Part shown: in pieces, positions 44,691-53,021 of the stretch
How positions within the stretch are numbered: the first letter of the stretch is position 1
Layout: each line of letters begins with the position of its first letter
Assembly (NCBI GenBank): GCA_964630925.1
Contig: CAZVZK010000055.1
Coordinates: 1-61,256, forward strand
From: RGDT01 sp964630925
GTDB taxonomy: Bacteria; Planctomycetota; Planctomycetia; Gemmatales; Gemmataceae
DNA length: 61,256 nt
Direction: 5' to 3'
Made by a program: the position numbers and the translations under genes
The notes under the pieces: generated by a model
What the model saw: only the letters and a program-made list of their open reading frames with translations
Told to the model about the DNA's origin: nothing
The model's database searches: none

Positions 44691-47177
44691 TCACTCCGCG
44701 GGGGCCGGCTCGCCGAGCGTCTGCCACGTCACCTCGGGGCGCCCGTCGGCGGCGGGGTAGCCGGCCCAGCTCACCAGCGGGCCGCGGATCGCCAGCGTGT
44801 TGCCGGCCACGCCCACGGTGACCGGGCCGGCGATGCCGCGGCACGCCAGCGCCCTCCCGGCGCGGATCTCGGAGCCACGCATCTCGACGTGCACCGGCGC
44901 GGGCGTGACGGCCTTGTCGGCCCAGGCGGACAGGAACGCGCCGTTCGCGGCGCGGACGCCCGCCTTGCAGCCCTGCACCGACACGCGGCACGGCCCGGCG
45001 ACCTCGACGGAGAGGGCCTGCCCCCCGGCCTCCAGCGTGCAGCGATCGAGCAGCAGCGCCGTGCCCTTGCGGACGGACACCGCCGGCCCCTCCGCCGGCA
45101 TGTCGATCTCGCAGCCCAGCAGGCTCAGCTCGGCGCCCTCCACGCAGGCCAGCGGCCCGATGTCCTCGCGCGTCCCGCGCAGGCGCACCCCGTCGATGAC
45201 CAGCGCCCGGTCGGACCACACCAGCGGCTCCCAGACCGACTCGCGGTCGGCGAGACGCGCGATGGTGGGCCGCGTGCCGGCCACGCCACGCAGGGCCAGC
45301 GACTTGCCGGCGATGCGCACGCGGTGGGCCCGGACCGTGCCGCGGATCTCGACGGCGGCGCCGTCGGGCGCCGCCGCGATGGCGCTGTCCAGGTCGGGGT
45401 ACTCGACGCCGGCGACCAGCGCGGCCGGCGTCTCCGGTGCCGGGTGGCCCGACTCGGCCCGCGCCGGCGGCCAGCGCACCACTCCCAGGCCGAAGCCGAT
45501 CAGCACGGTGGCGGCCACCGCCAGCGCGCCGGCGGGCCAGCCACGGGCGGGCGGCGGCACCGCGGCGGGCTCCGGGCGTGTCCCGGGGGTGGCCAGGGGC
45601 GCCGCGACGGGGCGGGCCGGGCCGTGGGCCACGCCGACCTCGTGCCAGCCGCCGCCGCAGTGCTTGACGCGGACGACGCGGGCGGCGACGGCGCGTTCCT
45701 CGGTGAAGGGGGTGGCGGGGAGGTGGAGGACGACCTCGCCGGCCGGGGGCGTGCCCTGCACGTAGAATCCCAGGCCGTCCAGGGAGATGTCCTTGCCCTG
45801 GCACTCGACATCCGGGCCGTGCGACCCGTCGGGCAGGACGGGCGACAGGCGGAGCGGGTGCAGCCAGTTCAGACGGACCTGCGCCCGCCGCGAGGCGTGC
45901 GTCTGGAGGTGGGTGCGCAGGCTCTCGGCCAGGAGGGGGCCGACGACGGCGTACAGGTCCTCGCCGCCCTCCATGCCGTCGGCGGGGCGGATCTCCATGC
46001 GGACCTCGGCGCCCTCGGCGGACGGGGCGGAGGACAGGCCGACACGCAGGATCTGCCGCACGCCGGGCCAGTAGCGCCAGGGGCTGGTGGGCGCCTCGAG
46101 CTGCAGCTCGAGGCCGAGCCCGTCGCCGGAGACGGCCTCGGCGTGCCACTCCTTGCGGAAGGCCTCGAGGCGTTCGCGGACCATGCGTGGGGGCAGCGCG
46201 GCCCCGAAGCGGAATTGCAGCGTGCGGGTGACCCTGGGCACGGGGCGGGTGCGCCCGGTGAGGGGGCCGGTGAGCGTCAGGCTGAGCGGCCGGCCATCGC
46301 CTTGGGGCGAGCCGGGCGCGGGGGCCCCCTCCTCGCGCAGGGCGGCGAGCGCGCGGATCAGCTCGGTGCAGTTGGGGAACCGCTGGGACGGCGACTTGGC
46401 CAGGGCGCGGGCCAGGACGGGGCGGTCCGCCTCCGGGACGGCGGACAGGTCGGGCTCCTGGGTGAGGTGGTTGAGCATGAGCTGCCGGCCGTTCTTGCCG
46501 GAGAACGGCAGGGTGCCGGTGAGCAGCTCCTGGTAGACGATGGCCAGGCTGTATTGATCGGAGTTGGGCCCGAACGAGCCGCCCAGCACCTCCGGCGAGG
46601 CGTACAGGGGCGTGATGTTCTCCGGGCCGCGGCCCGGGGCGCCGTCCTGCGGCAGGCGGCGCACGAGGCCGAAGTCGCCCACCTTGACGTGGCCGGCGAC
46701 GACGAACAGGTTCTGCGGCTTGACGTCGAGGTGCTGCAGGCCGTGCTGGAAGCGCATCACGTCGAGGGCCTCGGCGGCCTCGGCGAGGTAGGCGAGGAGG
46801 TCGAGGCGCGGGATGCCCGGCCCCCTCTGCTCACGGAGGACGTCGGCGAGCGTCTTGTCGGCCAGCTCGCTGACGACGATCAGCCCGCCGGCGACGGCCT
46901 CGACGCGTTCCAGGGACAGGATGAACGGGTGGCGGATGCGCTTGACGCGCTCGATGGCGCGCTGCTCCTCTTCGGCGGGGGCGTCCTCCTCGCAGGTGTG
47001 GGCGCGGCCCTCGATGAACTTGATGGCCTTGAGCAGGCCGCCGGCGGCCTCGCACTTCCACACCTCGCCGAAGCCGCCCTTGCCGAGCGGCTCGATCAGG
47101 CGGTACCCGGGCAGGGGCTCGCCGCCGGGCTGGCGGACGGGGTCCGTAACGTCAACGGCTTCGGCTGGCGACGGCAT
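44691..47177 (-). CDS. Ser/Thr protein kinase fused to PilZ-like and beta-helix domains
   Basis: An 828-residue Hanks-type kinase. The start MPSPAEAVDV is chosen since the longer frame adds non-family sequence. Kinase (~25-285): G-loop LGKGGFGEV, Lys53 (LKAIKF), catalytic loop HLDVKPQN (Asp151), DFG at 168-170, and SPE. The Arg before the catalytic Asp is Leu, so it is a non-RD kinase. Residues ~430-520 resemble PilZ (RRAQVR, then DISLDGLGFYVQG), a possible c-di-GMP binder. One span (549-568) leads to an exported parallel beta-helix-like region (~590-828; VEIRGTVRAHRVRIAGKSLA). A signal-sensing receptor kinase is inferred. Confidence 0.85.
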   Translation of the reverse strand: MPSPAEAVDVTDPVRQPGGEPLPGYRLIEPLGKGGFGEVWKCEAAGGLLKAIKFIEGRAHTCEEDAPAEEEQRAIERVKRIRHPFILSLERVEAVAGGLIVVSELADKTLADVLREQRGPGIPRLDLLAYLAEAAEALDVMRFQHGLQHLDVKPQNLFVVAGHVKVGDFGLVRRLPQDGAPGRGPENITPLYASPEVLGGSFGPNSDQYSLAIVYQELLTGTLPFSGKNGRQLMLNHLTQEPDLSAVPEADRPVLARALAKSPSQRFPNCTELIRALAALREEGAPAPGSPQGDGRPLSLTLTGPLTGRTRPVPRVTRTLQFRFGAALPPRMVRERLEAFRKEWHAEAVSGDGLGLELQLEAPTSPWRYWPGVRQILRVGLSSAPSAEGAEVRMEIRPADGMEGGEDLYAVVGPLLAESLRTHLQTHASRRAQVRLNWLHPLRLSPVLPDGSHGPDVECQGKDISLDGLGFYVQGTPPAGEVVLHLPATPFTEERAVAARVVRVKHCGGGWHEVGVAHGPARPVAAPLATPGTRPEPAAVPPPARGWPAGALAVAATVLIGFGLGVVRWPPARAESGHPAPETPAALVAGVEYPDLDSAIAAAPDGAAVEIRGTVRAHRVRIAGKSLALRGVAGTRPTIARLADRESVWEPLVWSDRALVIDGVRLRGTREDIGPLACVEGAELSLLGCEIDMPAEGPAVSVRKGTALLLDRCTLEAGGQALSVEVAGPCRVSVQGCKAGVRAANGAFLSAWADKAVTPAPVHVEMRGSEIRAGRALACRGIAGPVTVGVAGNTLAIRGPLVSWAGYPAADGRPEVTWQTLGEPAPAE

Positions 47178-47528
47178 GTGTTCATCTCTCGGGACAGCAT
47201 TGTCCACGCGCAAACATAGGTCACGGATGGCGCCTGTGGCGGAAAATGGCCGGCCCTGGCGTCGGGGCCATCCGCCCATCCTCGGGGTGGACGTGTTCTC
47301 CCGCGGGAGAGGGCGGCGCAGCTGGGGTGTCAATGTGGCAAAATGCCGAGTACTCGCGTGCCATTTCGAACACCCGATCGCGGCGGCTCGCGTCACCCAG
47401 ATTCTCCATCCATCCCAGATTACGGCGGATTGAGATTTTTTTCGCGAAGTGTCACACTGGCGCGCGATCTGCGTCTATGATTGGAGGGAAGGAAGCCCAC
47501 CTCACCCATTCACGGAGGAATGTCTGCC
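47178..47528. other. gap between kinase and csrA
   Basis: 351 bases between divergent genes. A TATGAT at 47477-47482, 47 bases before the csrA start, is a possible -10 without a convincing -35. A T-tract and the short palindrome GTGTCACAC lie just upstream of it. No supported gene. Confidence 0.4.
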
Positions 47529-47729
47529 ATGCTCGTACTCACCCGCAAGCCCGACCAGCAGATCCTCATCGAGGGCGGCATCACGCTGACGCTCCTTGAG
47601 GTCGATGGCAACCGCGTCCGCATCGGCATCGACGCCCCGCCGCACGTCCGCATCATGCGTGGCGAGCTGGCCGCCGAGATCGAGATGGGCAAGGAGCCGG
47701 CCTGGGCGCGTCCCGCGCCCAAGGGCTGA
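47529..47729 (+). CDS. csrA: carbon storage regulator CsrA
   Basis: A 66-residue RNA-binding homodimer that blocks or stabilises mRNAs at GGA motifs. The start MLVLTRKPDQQILI is the family N-terminus, with GGAGG ten bases upstream; an ATG nine bases earlier abuts the RBS. Conserved features: LTRK, VRIGIDAPPHVRIMR with the RNA-contacting Arg, and GELAAEI. The C-terminal tail (EPAWARPAPKG) is short and basic. The gene is alone on its strand. Confidence 0.95.
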   Translation: MLVLTRKPDQQILIEGGITLTLLEVDGNRVRIGIDAPPHVRIMRGELAAEIEMGKEPAWARPAPKG

Positions 47730-47970
47730 CCCCCGAAGCGAGGTATCCCGCCCTTTGACGTCTCCGTCCACCGACGCGAGACGCACCTTGCCCACGCCCG
47801 ACCTTTGACACGTTCGATCCCACTGTTGAGAAGAGTGCATCGGGCCGCACTCCGGGGGCTTCACGCCCTCGGCCGGCCGGATCGGTCAGAGCACTTCTTC
47901 GGTGGGTTTGCCGACCCGGCGCGGGAGCCACGCGGGGGATGCCCGTGATACCCGGCCCCGGCGTGGCGGC

Positions 47971-48321
47971 TCAGCGGAAGGAGCCGACCGCCTCGCGCTC
48001 GTCGTGGTAGTTGAGGAGGATGTCGGTCAGGCGGCTGACCTGCAACAGGCCCTCGATGGTGCGGGGGACGTCGCAGAGTGCGAGCCGGCCGCCGGCGGCC
48101 TGTGTGCGACGCATCAGGGCGACCAGCCGGCCGAGGGCCATGCTGGCCATGAAGACCACCAGCGCGAAGTTCAGCACGAGGCGGGCGCGGCCCTCGGTAT
48201 CGACGACGGCGTTGGCGCTGTCGAAGACGCGTTCGGCGGCGCCGTCGGCGAGCAGCATCGGCTCCTTGATACGCAGGATGGTCACGTCGCCGATGTCCTC
48301 GCGCTCGAGCGGCTCGCTCAT
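47971..48321 (-). CDS. STAS-domain anti-sigma-factor antagonist-like protein
   Basis: A 116-residue single STAS domain: VTILRIKEPMLLADGAAERV at the N-terminus, LVLNFALVVFMASMALGRLV containing the phosphorylatable-position Ser, then GGRLALCDVPRTIEGLLQVS. This is the SpoIIAA/RsbV fold that, when dephosphorylated, binds an anti-sigma kinase. No partner kinase or sigma factor is adjacent. RBS is weak. It sits between csrA and the DUF1501 remnant. Confidence 0.85.
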   Translation of the reverse strand: MSEPLEREDIGDVTILRIKEPMLLADGAAERVFDSANAVVDTEGRARLVLNFALVVFMASMALGRLVALMRRTQAAGGRLALCDVPRTIEGLLQVSRLTDILLNYHDEREAVGSFR

Positions 48322-48389
48322 CGTGTGGGTCTCGCTGGGGTTCGTGGTGGCGCCCGGCCCGCATTTCGGACTTCAGAGGTAGCATATTA

Positions 48390-48451
48390 CGGCGGCCGGC
48401 GTGGGGCAACCTCGCCCCTACTGATGGGCGCTCCGCCGACGCCGGCCGCCG
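48390..48451 (-). terminator. branched hairpin downstream of the DUF1501 gene
   Basis: A 13-bp perfect stem (48390-48402 with 48439-48451) encloses a second stem (GGGGC 48403-48407 with GCCCC 48414-48418). It starts six bases beyond the DUF1501 stop on its transcript, so a terminator is likely. No U-run. Confidence 0.65.
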
Positions 48452-48456
48452 GGCCG

Positions 48457-49473
48457 TCAGATCAGTTTCTCGATAGGCTTGCCGTGCGGCAACACCGGCC
48501 AGGGCCGGCCCGTGCCGTCGGTGAACGCGTGCTCGGTGTCGATGCCGAGATGGCGGTAGACGGTGGCGAGGAGGTCCTGCGGCGAGGTGGGGTCGCTCGT
48601 GGGGTACTCGCCGCGGGCGTTGGTCGAGCCGATGACCTGGCCCATCTTCAGGCCGCCGCCGGAGACGAGGGCGCTGTAGGCGTCGGGCCAGTGGTCGCGT
48701 CCGAGGGAGCGGTCCGGCGGGCCGTAGCGCATCCGCGGGGTGCGGCCGAACTCGCCGGTGACGGCGACCATGATCTTGCGCGACAGGCCGCGGGCGTGGA
48801 TGTCCTCGATGAGGGTGGCGACGGCGTGGTCGAAGTAAGGGAGGCGCACCTTCATGAAGTCGCCGAAGTGCCCCGGCTTCATGGCGTTGCCGGGGTGGTC
48901 GTCCCAGTTGGTGAACTTGGGGCCGTACTCCACCTGGTTGCAGACGAGGCTTATGACGGCGCTCCCGGCCTCGGCCAGGCGGCGGGCGAGCAACAGGCCC
49001 TGGCCCCAGATGTTGCGGCCGTAGCGGTCACGCAGGCGGGGGGATTCGCGCGACAGGTCGAACGCCTTCGCCACGGCGGCGCTGGTGAGCATGCGGTAGG
49101 CCTCCTCGCGCATCTCGCCGAGGCCGCCCTTGCCGGCGTCGACGTCGCGGCGGGCCCGGTCGAGACCGCCCAGGAGTTTGCGACGGTCATCGAGGCCGGC
49201 GGGCGTCAGGCCGCGGAGGCGGAGCTGCGGCGGGGCGTTTCCGGGGACGGACACGTCGCCGGTGGCGAGGGGCTGGTGGCCGGCGCCGAGGTAGGTGGGC
49301 CGGGTCATGTGGAACGGGTACGGGACGACGACGTAGGGCGGCAGGGCGTCGCGGCCCGGCCCGCGCAGCCTGGAAGCGATGTGCCCGAGGTCGGGGTGTT
49401 CGCTGCGCGCCTGTGACGACGGGTCGGCAACCGAAGGCTCCTTGCCCGTGAGGGTGAGGATGGCGCCATCCAT
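48457..49473 (-). pseudogene. DUF1501 protein, N-terminal half removed
   Basis: The C-terminal ~338 residues of a DUF1501 (sulfatase-like) protein: AGSAVISLVCNQVEYGPKF, TNWDDHPGNAMKPGHF, IMVAVTGEFGRTPRM, ending PWPVLPHGKPIEKLI. Family members are ~430-480 residues with a Tat-type leader and an early conserved segment before LTG; all of that is missing. Family-like sequence begins at DGAILTLTGKEP (about 49473). The frame continues upstream but as unrelated sequence overlapping phage-side DNA. The simplest reading is disruption by integration of the element to the right. Confidence 0.85.
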
Positions 49474-49500
49474 CTGTCCAACTCCCGACACAGGGGACGC
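49473..49500. other. probable left junction (attL) of the integrated element
   Basis: DUF1501 homology stops near 49473 and from here on gene content is phage-like. The true crossover core cannot be read without the right junction. The 190 bases up to 49663 hold no supported gene. Confidence 0.55.
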
Positions 49501-49663
49501 TGGCCGTCCGGCCTGGGGTGTACCTGATCTGGTTCGATTGGGAGAAGGCGGTCGCCTGATGCCCATTGCTGGGGCCAGGACAGCGTCAGACAGGCCCTCG
49601 GCTGGGAGGAGGGCCGGAACCCTGTCGAGGCGTCCCGGCCATGCTGGGGCGATCCTGGGGAGG

Positions 49664-50485
49664 TCATTCGGGATCTGACTTCTTTGCCGCCCTGCCGCCT
49701 GCTGCCTTTGGCTTTGCGGGCGTGGCCGGTTTACCGTCCGTGTCGGCCTCCAGGGACGCAGCCTTCGCCTCAGCGTCAGCGGCTCGCGCTTCAAGCGCTT
49801 TCACCTGACCCTCCATCTCGGTTAGCCGCTGGAGGGCTTGCATGAGCGTGGTCAGCGTCTTCTGTGACGACTCGGCCATCTGGGCCTCAAGGGCCTTGCT
49901 GTGATCCTGCCAAGCCTGATTGGCAGTGATGTATTGGGCGAGTTGACCACGGATGCCCCACCAGTCGGTGATGATGGCTCCCGCCACAATCCCGAACAGG
50001 ATGTTGATGAGCGAGGGCCATGTCCAGGGTTGGCCCGTCTGCGCCTTGCCGCCCTCAAAGGTGATCCCGGTGACGAACTTCGGGGCCGTGCCGTGCATGG
50101 CCTCCTTTGGGCTGTCGATGGCGTAGAAGACGTACAGGGTCTGCCCAGGGACGATGCGCTTGATCGACACCGAGGCTGACTCGTCGCCCTTGCCGCCGCT
50201 CACCACCTGAACGGGGTAGGTGTCGTCGCTGCTGACCGGAGGCTTCGACAGGGGCTTCTGGAACTTCGCCGCGATCACGATGTCCTTCGCGTCGGACCAA
50301 CCGTAGTTGTGCAGCTTCAAGCAGGCGATGGCATCGTCGCCAGAACGGTAGGGCGGCTGCTCCTCGTAGCGTAGGTCGGCCTTCTCGTAGGCAGCCCACA
50401 CCTTGCCAGCCATGAGTCCGACAAGGACGGCACCAACACCGCCGATCAGCGTCACCCAATTCGATGTCGTCAGCTTCTCGCTCAT
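49664..50485 (-). CDS. membrane protein with coiled-coil tail (unknown)
   Basis: A 273-residue protein; ATG with GGAG six bases upstream. Residues ~8-28 (WVTLIGGVGAVLVGLMAGKV) are a first membrane span. A soluble region with beta character follows, then a second hydrophobic segment (LINILFGIVAGAIITDWWGI). The last ~110 residues are a helical coiled coil (LTEMEGQVKALEARAADAEA) ending in a Lys/Pro/Ala-rich tail. It is the first gene inside the element, transcribed towards the junction. Not recognised; exclusion or lysis-associated roles are only guesses. Confidence 0.65.
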   Translation of the reverse strand: MSEKLTTSNWVTLIGGVGAVLVGLMAGKVWAAYEKADLRYEEQPPYRSGDDAIACLKLHNYGWSDAKDIVIAAKFQKPLSKPPVSSDDTYPVQVVSGGKGDESASVSIKRIVPGQTLYVFYAIDSPKEAMHGTAPKFVTGITFEGGKAQTGQPWTWPSLINILFGIVAGAIITDWWGIRGQLAQYITANQAWQDHSKALEAQMAESSQKTLTTLMQALQRLTEMEGQVKALEARAADAEAKAASLEADTDGKPATPAKPKAAGGRAAKKSDPE

Positions 50486-50743
50486 GAGGCACTCCGGGCG
50501 GGCAGCGTACTGCTGAAGTGGAAAGTTGATTGATTGTACACCCGTGCCAGGTTGCGATCCACCCTGGCAGGATGACGCCAGCCTGTGCTTCGCGCAATTC
50601 CCGCAGCCCACCACTCGACTACGCCGTGCCCGCCCGTCAGAGTTCGGACTGGATCACCCCCCAACGTGGGGGGTGAATAGCGGACCGGGCGGCTGGTGCA
50701 AACAGCCCCCGGTCCTGGGAACCTCAACAGAAGTGAGGGTCCA

Positions 50744-51418
50744 GTGTCCAGTCTCAAGAATCTGCTCTCCAGGGGCAACACGAAGCTCGGCGAGGGGGTG
50801 TTCGCGTTCAGCATCCCCGCCGTGCTGACGTGCCCCGGCAGGACGCCGCTGTGCCAGGAGGCGTGCTACGCGAGGAGGGGCCGGTTCGCCACCGGCTCGA
50901 TCCGGTCCCGGCTGGAGGAGAACCTGGGGGCCTCGGGCCGCCCCGGCTTCGCCGCCCGCATGATCGCCGAGATCCGGCGGCGCGGGGTCCACATCCTGCG
51001 GGTCCACGTCAGCGGCGACTTCTACGACGCCGGGTACGTCGAGGCGTGGTGCCGGATCGCCCGCATGACGCCGCGCGTCCGGCTGTACTGCTACTCGCGC
51101 TCCTGGCGGGTGCCGTCGATCCTGCCCGCCCTGAACGACCTGAGCCGCGAGCCGAACATGCGCTTGTGGTGGTCGCTGGACAGGGACACGGGGTGGCCCG
51201 CGTCGGTCCCGCCCGGCGTCAACCTCGCGTGGCTCGACGACGGCGAGGGGGCCGAGGGCGCGAGGGAGGCCGACCTGATCTTCCGCATCAGGCGGTTGCG
51301 GCCCGAGGTGCCCACGCTGTACCCGCTCCGACTGGTCTGCACCAGCGAGCGGCCCGGCCAGGGCGAGACGACGTGCAGCGACTGCCAGAAGTGCTGGACC
51401 GACGGGAGGGACGAGTGA
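50744..51418 (+). CDS. phage Gp88-like protein
   Basis: A 224-residue protein from a GTG with GAGGG just upstream. It resembles the Gene product 88 family of phages and plasmids: GNTKLGEGVFAFSIPAVLTC, then the Cys motif CPGRTPLCQEACYA, RVHVSGDFYDAGYVEAW and a C-terminal CxxCxxC-like end (TTCSDCQKCW). The conserved cysteines suggest a metal or Fe-S site. Function is unknown. Its stop overlaps the next start (TGATG), so the two are coupled. Confidence 0.75.
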   Translation: MSSLKNLLSRGNTKLGEGVFAFSIPAVLTCPGRTPLCQEACYARRGRFATGSIRSRLEENLGASGRPGFAARMIAEIRRRGVHILRVHVSGDFYDAGYVEAWCRIARMTPRVRLYCYSRSWRVPSILPALNDLSREPNMRLWWSLDRDTGWPASVPPGVNLAWLDDGEGAEGAREADLIFRIRRLRPEVPTLYPLRLVCTSERPGQGETTCSDCQKCWTDGRDE

Positions 51419-51750
51419 TGATCTGGACGAGCAACTTCGGGCGGGTGCGGCTGATCCTCAGCCGGGGCCTCGTCCCGGTCAGCACCGCGAGGTACGCCCC
51501 GGACTTCTATATCGGTCGGGTGTACATGCCGTTGGCCCCGTCGAAGGCCAACTTCCACCTGACCGGAGACGCCTTCGACGCGGCGTACCTCGCGCAGCTC
51601 GCGGCGTTGGACCCGCAGAAGGTGGTGGACGGCCTGGGCGAGAACGCGGTGCTGCTCTGCTGGGAGGCCGACGCGAAGGACTGCCACCGCTCGCTGATCG
51701 CCCGGTGGCTGAAGGACACGTTGGGCCTGGACGTGCCCGAACTGAAGTGA
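51418..51750 (+). CDS. DUF488-like small protein
   Basis: A 110-residue protein coupled to the Gp88-like gene by a one-base overlap, with GGGAGGG upstream. It looks like a short DUF488 member: it begins MIWTSNFGRVRLIL, and the end VLLCWEADAKDCHRSLIARW is the typical Cys/His motif (CxE...CHR). DUF488 proteins often travel with phages, plasmids and defence loci; no activity is established. A strong terminator follows directly. Confidence 0.7.
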   Translation: MIWTSNFGRVRLILSRGLVPVSTARYAPDFYIGRVYMPLAPSKANFHLTGDAFDAAYLAQLAALDPQKVVDGLGENAVLLCWEADAKDCHRSLIARWLKDTLGLDVPELK

Positions 51751-51757
51751 CTTGACG

Positions 51758-51797
51758 GCGGCCCGGCTGGCGACGACGCAGCCGGGCCGCTTCGTTT
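51758..51797 (+). terminator. intrinsic terminator after the DUF488-like gene
   Basis: An 11-bp perfect stem (51758-51768 with 51780-51790) with an 11-nt loop, followed by TTCGTTT. It starts eight bases after the stop codon. Confidence 0.85.
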
Positions 51798-52189
51798 CGA
51801 CGCCCGTTCCAAGAGCGGCCAGAAGCGGCCAAGACACGCAACTCCAAACCACTCGGCTGACCGAACACGACCGTCTTCGGAGCTAACGCTTACAGAGGCT
51901 CCAGTGGCCGCCATGACACGCACCCTGGAACCAACCCAACCCCCACCTGGGACCGTCTTCTGGCGTCCTGAGCGATCCTAGCGAACCACCGATCCCAGAG
52001 CGGATGGAGGATGCCCAGACATTCACGCCTTGTGCCCACCGGCAAGGAGGCCGCACGTCCAGACGCGGACTGGACGCGGCAAAAAAAACCTGCGGAGGTG
52101 GCTTTTTCATTCCGTAAACGATTGACCTAGAGGCCATGCAAGTTAGAAGAGAAGTGCCCAACCAAACCACCCCCCAACGGGAGACGACG
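51798..52189. other. non-coding gap in the element
   Basis: ~390 bases without a supported gene. It holds a 6-bp-arm hairpin (GTCCAG 52057-52062 / CTGGAC 52070-52075), a run of eight A (52081-52088), and TTGACC at 52124 as a possible -35. The promoter of the next gene is presumably here. Confidence 0.45.
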
Positions 52190-52819
52190 ATGAACGAGAC
52201 GACGATCCGCGAGTTGCTGGTCCGCAAGAACAACGGCGAGAAGACGAAGGCCCTGGCCGACGAGGCGGGCGTCACGGTCCAGAAGCTGGTGGCCGAGTTC
52301 CGCAGGCTGGAGAAGGCCGAGACGACCGACGGCCTGTTCCACGACAACGGGTCCGACGCGGCGACGGCGACGGCGTCGGCGGCCCCGCTGGCCGAGGGGT
52401 CGGTGGACGAGGCGCTGCCGGTGGAGCCGAAGCCCTCCGAGCCGGTCGAGGAGCCGAAGCCCGTGGAGCCGGTGAAGGAGGAGGCCGTGGACCTGGGGGC
52501 GGCGAGGGTCGAGGTGCCCGCCGAGAAGGTCGTGATGACGGCGAAGGAGGCCGACGCCCTGCCGGACGAGGTGCTGGTGCTGAAGCCGATGGAGAACTAC
52601 GGCTGGCACAAGGTGGTGGTGAACGAGGGCGAGAAGGAGACGTGGTACGTCTTCCGCCAGCGGGCGGGCCTGCGGTTCATCCGCGACGGGAAGTCGGTGA
52701 ACAGCGTGCTGATGGCCAGCCTGAAGAAGAAGGGGTGGGCGACGAGCGAGGCCGGGGTGCAGAAGCTGACGGCCAGGGGCGAGGCGGTGCTGGCGAAGAT
52801 GGAGGAGGCGGCGAAGTGA
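52190..52819 (+). CDS. unknown phage protein with helix-turn-helix-like N-terminus
   Basis: A 209-residue protein; the ATG with GGGAG six bases upstream is chosen over an earlier ATG lacking an RBS. The N-terminus (GEKTKALADEAGVTVQKLVA) looks like a helix-turn-helix or translation-factor-like helical start. The middle (~60-105) is Pro/Glu/Lys-rich linker (VEPKPSEPVEEPKPVEPV). The C-terminal ~90 residues form a compact domain (NYGWHKVVVNEGEKETWYVF). Not recognised. Transcribed alone, with a terminator 23 bases downstream. Confidence 0.6.
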   Translation: MNETTIRELLVRKNNGEKTKALADEAGVTVQKLVAEFRRLEKAETTDGLFHDNGSDAATATASAAPLAEGSVDEALPVEPKPSEPVEEPKPVEPVKEEAVDLGAARVEVPAEKVVMTAKEADALPDEVLVLKPMENYGWHKVVVNEGEKETWYVFRQRAGLRFIRDGKSVNSVLMASLKKKGWATSEAGVQKLTARGEAVLAKMEEAAK

Positions 52820-52842
52820 CCTGATCAAATCTCGGACCCAAT

Positions 52843-52876
52843 GGCCGGGCGGCGTTTGCTGCCCGGCCTTCTTCAT
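52843..52876 (+). terminator. intrinsic terminator
   Basis: An 11-bp stem (52843-52853 with 52858-52868, one G-U pair) with a GTTT loop, followed by TTCTTCATTT. It ends transcription of the preceding gene. Confidence 0.85.
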
Positions 52877-52929
52877 TTGGTCGCACGTTTGGTCGCAAGC
52901 CGATATACACCCCCGCCGTGTCGCCGCAA

Positions 52930-53007
52930 GTGTAATTACACCTTGATGTTACGATCTAGGCGCGATGTGTTTTTTTTGGTATGATGTGGTGTACGTCGAG
53001 GTTCGAC
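52930..53007 (+). promoter_or_regulatory. promoter with two palindromic operator candidates
   Basis: The perfect 12-bp palindrome GTGTAATTACAC (52930-52941), an extended -10 TGGTATGAT (52977-52985) just after a T-tract, and a second inverted repeat GTCGA-GGT-TCGAC (52995-53007) lie in the 90 bases before the next gene. No good -35 exists at the normal distance, consistent with an extended -10 promoter that could be repressed. Confidence 0.5.
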
Positions 53008-53021
53008 AGGGAGGGGCGTAA

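Noticed and set aside
44889..47219. A 776-codon plus-strand frame over the kinase gene
   Set aside because: The kinase motifs on the minus strand are unambiguous; the plus frame is repetitive Gly/Ala/Arg.
51418..51750. Toxin-antitoxin pair formed by the Gp88-like and DUF488-like genes
   Set aside because: Neither family has known toxin activity and the first is too large for a typical antitoxin; kept as an unexplained coupled pair.
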